Below are positions 5,102 to 6,298 of a stretch of 6,298 nt of DNA, in pieces. Both the position numbers and the translations under genes were made by a program. The DNA comes from Bacillota bacterium (GTDB taxonomy: Bacteria > Bacillota > Clostridia > Christensenellales > CAG-138). Under the pieces are notes generated by a model that was not told the origin of the DNA, did no database searches, and saw nothing but the letters and a program-made list of their open reading frames with translations. Numbering within the stretch: position 1 is the stretch's first letter; the number at the start of each line of letters is the position of its first letter. The stretch spans positions 1 to 6,298 of the forward strand of contig JAEYCM010000043.1 in assembly GCA_023455425.1 (NCBI GenBank). Direction: 5' to 3'.

Positions 5102-5884
5102 TTACTTTGCAGCCATATCCCCATGCATCCGTTTTGCCGCCTCGTACATCAAAAGCCCTGCCGCCATGGAGGCGTTCAACGATTCCGCGCGCCCGTACAT
5201 GGGCAGTTTTACAAGATGGCACAGGGAAGCGATTTCTTCCGATACCCCGCTGCCCTCGTTGCCGATAATGATGACGCAGTTTTCCCCCAACCCCGGAAGC
5301 GTCGCGCTGCCGTTTAAATGCCCGCACAGAAGCGTATAGCCGTCACTTTTTAGCGAAGCGAGCGTTTCATAGAGATTGCCTTTCCAAATCGGGATATGGT
5401 AGGTGGAGCCCATGGCGGCGCGCAGCGTCTTGGGTGCATACGGGTCCGCGCAGCCGTTTGAAAGCAGCAGTGCGCTTGCCCCCATGGCGTCCGCCGTGCG
5501 CAGTATGGCGCCTAAATTGCCGGGATCCTGAACGGTATCAAGCGCCACCAACATGCCGGAAGGAAGGCTTTGCGCAAACGGGGGCGTGTGCACCGTGGCG
5601 CATACGCGCTGCGGCGTCGCCGTGTCGCACATGGCTTCGAGCACCGGGCGGGTAACGGTATAAAGTATCGTCCCGCGCTCGGAAAGTATGGCGCGCTCTT
5701 CTATAAACTCCTGTTCCGCACCCTCTTCAAAGAATGCCTCCCGCACGGCCATACCGGAGGAGATTGCCTCCTGCAGCAGCTTTTTCCCTTCAATCAGGTG
5801 CATGGAAAGTGTCAGCCTGTTCTTTGCGGCAAACAGGCTTTTTGCGCGCTTGACGGTTTCGTTGCTGCGGCTTTCAATTCGCAC
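5102..5884 (-). CDS. SpoU/TrmH-family RNA 2'-O-methyltransferase (RlmP/YsgA-like)
   Basis: A 260-residue S-adenosylmethionine-dependent enzyme that methylates a ribose 2'-oxygen, most likely in 23S rRNA. Residues 1-100 form the substrate-binding N-terminal domain (opening IESRSNETVKRAKSL, with LIEGKKLLQEA at 30-40). The SPOUT catalytic domain shows motif 1, ALDTVQDPGNLGAILRTADA (114-133), motif 2, IIIGNEGSGVSEE (205-217), and motif 3, VKLPMYGRAESLNASMAAG (225-243), with the family's Asn, Arg, Glu and Ser-Leu-Asn residues all present. The GTG start is eight bases from AGGAGG; an ATG nearer to the site is out of frame. It follows rplT in the same direction, an order seen in many Firmicutes. Bacillus YsgA/RlmP, a close-looking relative, modifies 23S rRNA; the target here is not proven. 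Confidence 0.93.
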   Translation of the reverse strand: MRIESRSNETVKRAKSLFAAKNRLTLSMHLIEGKKLLQEAISSGMAVREAFFEEGAEQEFIEERAILSERGTILYTVTRPVLEAMCDTATPQRVCATVHTPPFAQSLPSGMLVALDTVQDPGNLGAILRTADAMGASALLLSNGCADPYAPKTLRAAMGSTYHIPIWKGNLYETLASLKSDGYTLLCGHLNGSATLPGLGENCVIIIGNEGSGVSEEIASLCHLVKLPMYGRAESLNASMAAGLLMYEAAKRMHGDMAAK

Positions 5885-5918
5885 GGGGCATTCCTCCTAA
5901 TATAAAAGACGGGGTATG

Positions 5919-5955
5919 AAAAAGGCGGCATCCTACAATGACCGGATGCCGCCTT
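5919..5955 (-). terminator. Hairpin terminator/attenuator between rplT and the methyltransferase
   Basis: On the minus strand a perfect 12-bp stem (arm AAGGCGGCATCC, 5955-5944 with 5933-5922; 10-base loop) is followed by TTTTT. It starts 15 bases after the rplT stop. Only about 37 bases then remain before the methyltransferase start, with a TATATT-like stretch but no credible -35, so part of the transcription must either read through this hairpin or start from a promoter I cannot identify. Confidence 0.9.
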
Positions 5956-5969
5956 ACATGCGCTTACTC

Positions 5970-6298
5970 TTAGGCGCGCGCCTGGGTGGCGACGTCTACA
6001 AGTTCCTTGAATGCCTTCATATCGCTGATGGCGAGGTCTGCAAGCACCTTGCGGTTGACTTCCACGCCTGCGAGCTTGAGGCCGTTGATCATGCGGCTGT
6101 AGGTGGTTCCGTTCAGGCGCGCACCGGCGTTGATACGGGCGATCCACAGCTTGCGGTATTCGCGCTTCTTAAGCTTGCGGCCGACATACGCATAGGAGAG
6201 GGATTTCATCACCTGCTGCGTTGCGCTGCGGTACTGTTTGCTCTTTGCGCCAAAGTAGCCCTTTGCGAGCTTTAAGACCTTGCGGCGCTTTTTAACGG
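5970..6298 (-). CDS. rplT: 50S ribosomal protein L20, N-terminus cut by window edge
   Basis: About 108 C-terminal residues of L20 are visible, beginning near VKKRRKVLKLAKGYFGAKS and including the hallmark stretches QQVMKSLSYAYVGRKLKKRE, YRKLWIARINAGAR and LAGVEVNRKVLADLA. L20 binds 23S rRNA early and is needed for large-subunit assembly; in several bacteria it also represses its own operon by binding the leader mRNA. Only about ten N-terminal residues should lie beyond the right edge, compared with the usual 117-120. In Firmicutes rplT normally follows infC and rpmI, which would be off the window. The gene ends at TAA and is followed by a strong hairpin terminator. Confidence 0.98.
   Translation of the reverse strand, partial: VKKRRKVLKLAKGYFGAKSKQYRSATQQVMKSLSYAYVGRKLKKREYRKLWIARINAGARLNGTTYSRMINGLKLAGVEVNRKVLADLAISDMKAFKELVDVATQARA

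Noticed and set aside
5090..5317. Plus-strand GTG frame with GAGGAG just upstream
   Set aside because: The spacing to the GTG is only three bases and nearly all of it is antisense to the methyltransferase gene.

Overview
The window looks like a chromosomal segment of a Clostridia-type Firmicute. The evidence is AGGAGG-type ribosome binding sites, textbook sigma-A promoters, an rplT/SpoU-methyltransferase pair, a DUF2089 operon and a Mop-type molybdopterin-binding protein. Base composition is moderately GC-rich in genes and very AT-rich in promoters. A gut Christensenella-like lineage would fit, but that is a guess. There is no transposase, CRISPR array, tRNA or rRNA.

Left part (1-2443, minus strand): an arginine biosynthesis operon, argG then argH, with argH cut by the left edge. 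argG has a strong promoter whose -35 element sits inside a near-perfect ARG box, so repression by an ArgR-type regulator is likely. The roughly 205 bp between argG and argH hold five consecutive hairpins and resemble a dispersed intergenic repeat.

Middle-left (2444-2988, plus strand): two tiny overlapping ORFs (58 and 45 codons) end at a rho-independent terminator. The first resembles small uncharacterised Firmicutes proteins; the second is less certain.

Middle (3037-4685, plus strand): a tight four-gene operon made of a DUF2089 zinc-ribbon/HTH protein, a SHOCT-like-domain protein, a small hydrophobic protein and a YvlD/LiaZ-type four-helix membrane protein. It starts at a strong promoter whose -35 lies in one arm of a 13-bp inverted repeat, and it ends at a GC-rich terminator. 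It looks like a reduced relative of the yvl (Bacillus) and liaXYZ (Enterococcus) cell-envelope stress loci. Two within-operon similarities stand out: the helical hairpin at the end of gene 1 recurs at the start of gene 2, and gene 3 looks like a hydrophobic paralogue of the C-terminal domain of gene 2. This is the best candidate here for an under-described system.

Right part: a stand-alone Mop gene (4781-4993, plus) with its own terminator faces a convergent minus-strand pair, rplT (cut by the right edge) followed by a SpoU/TrmH-family rRNA 2'-O-methyltransferase. A strong hairpin terminator lies between those two and could act as a read-through attenuator.
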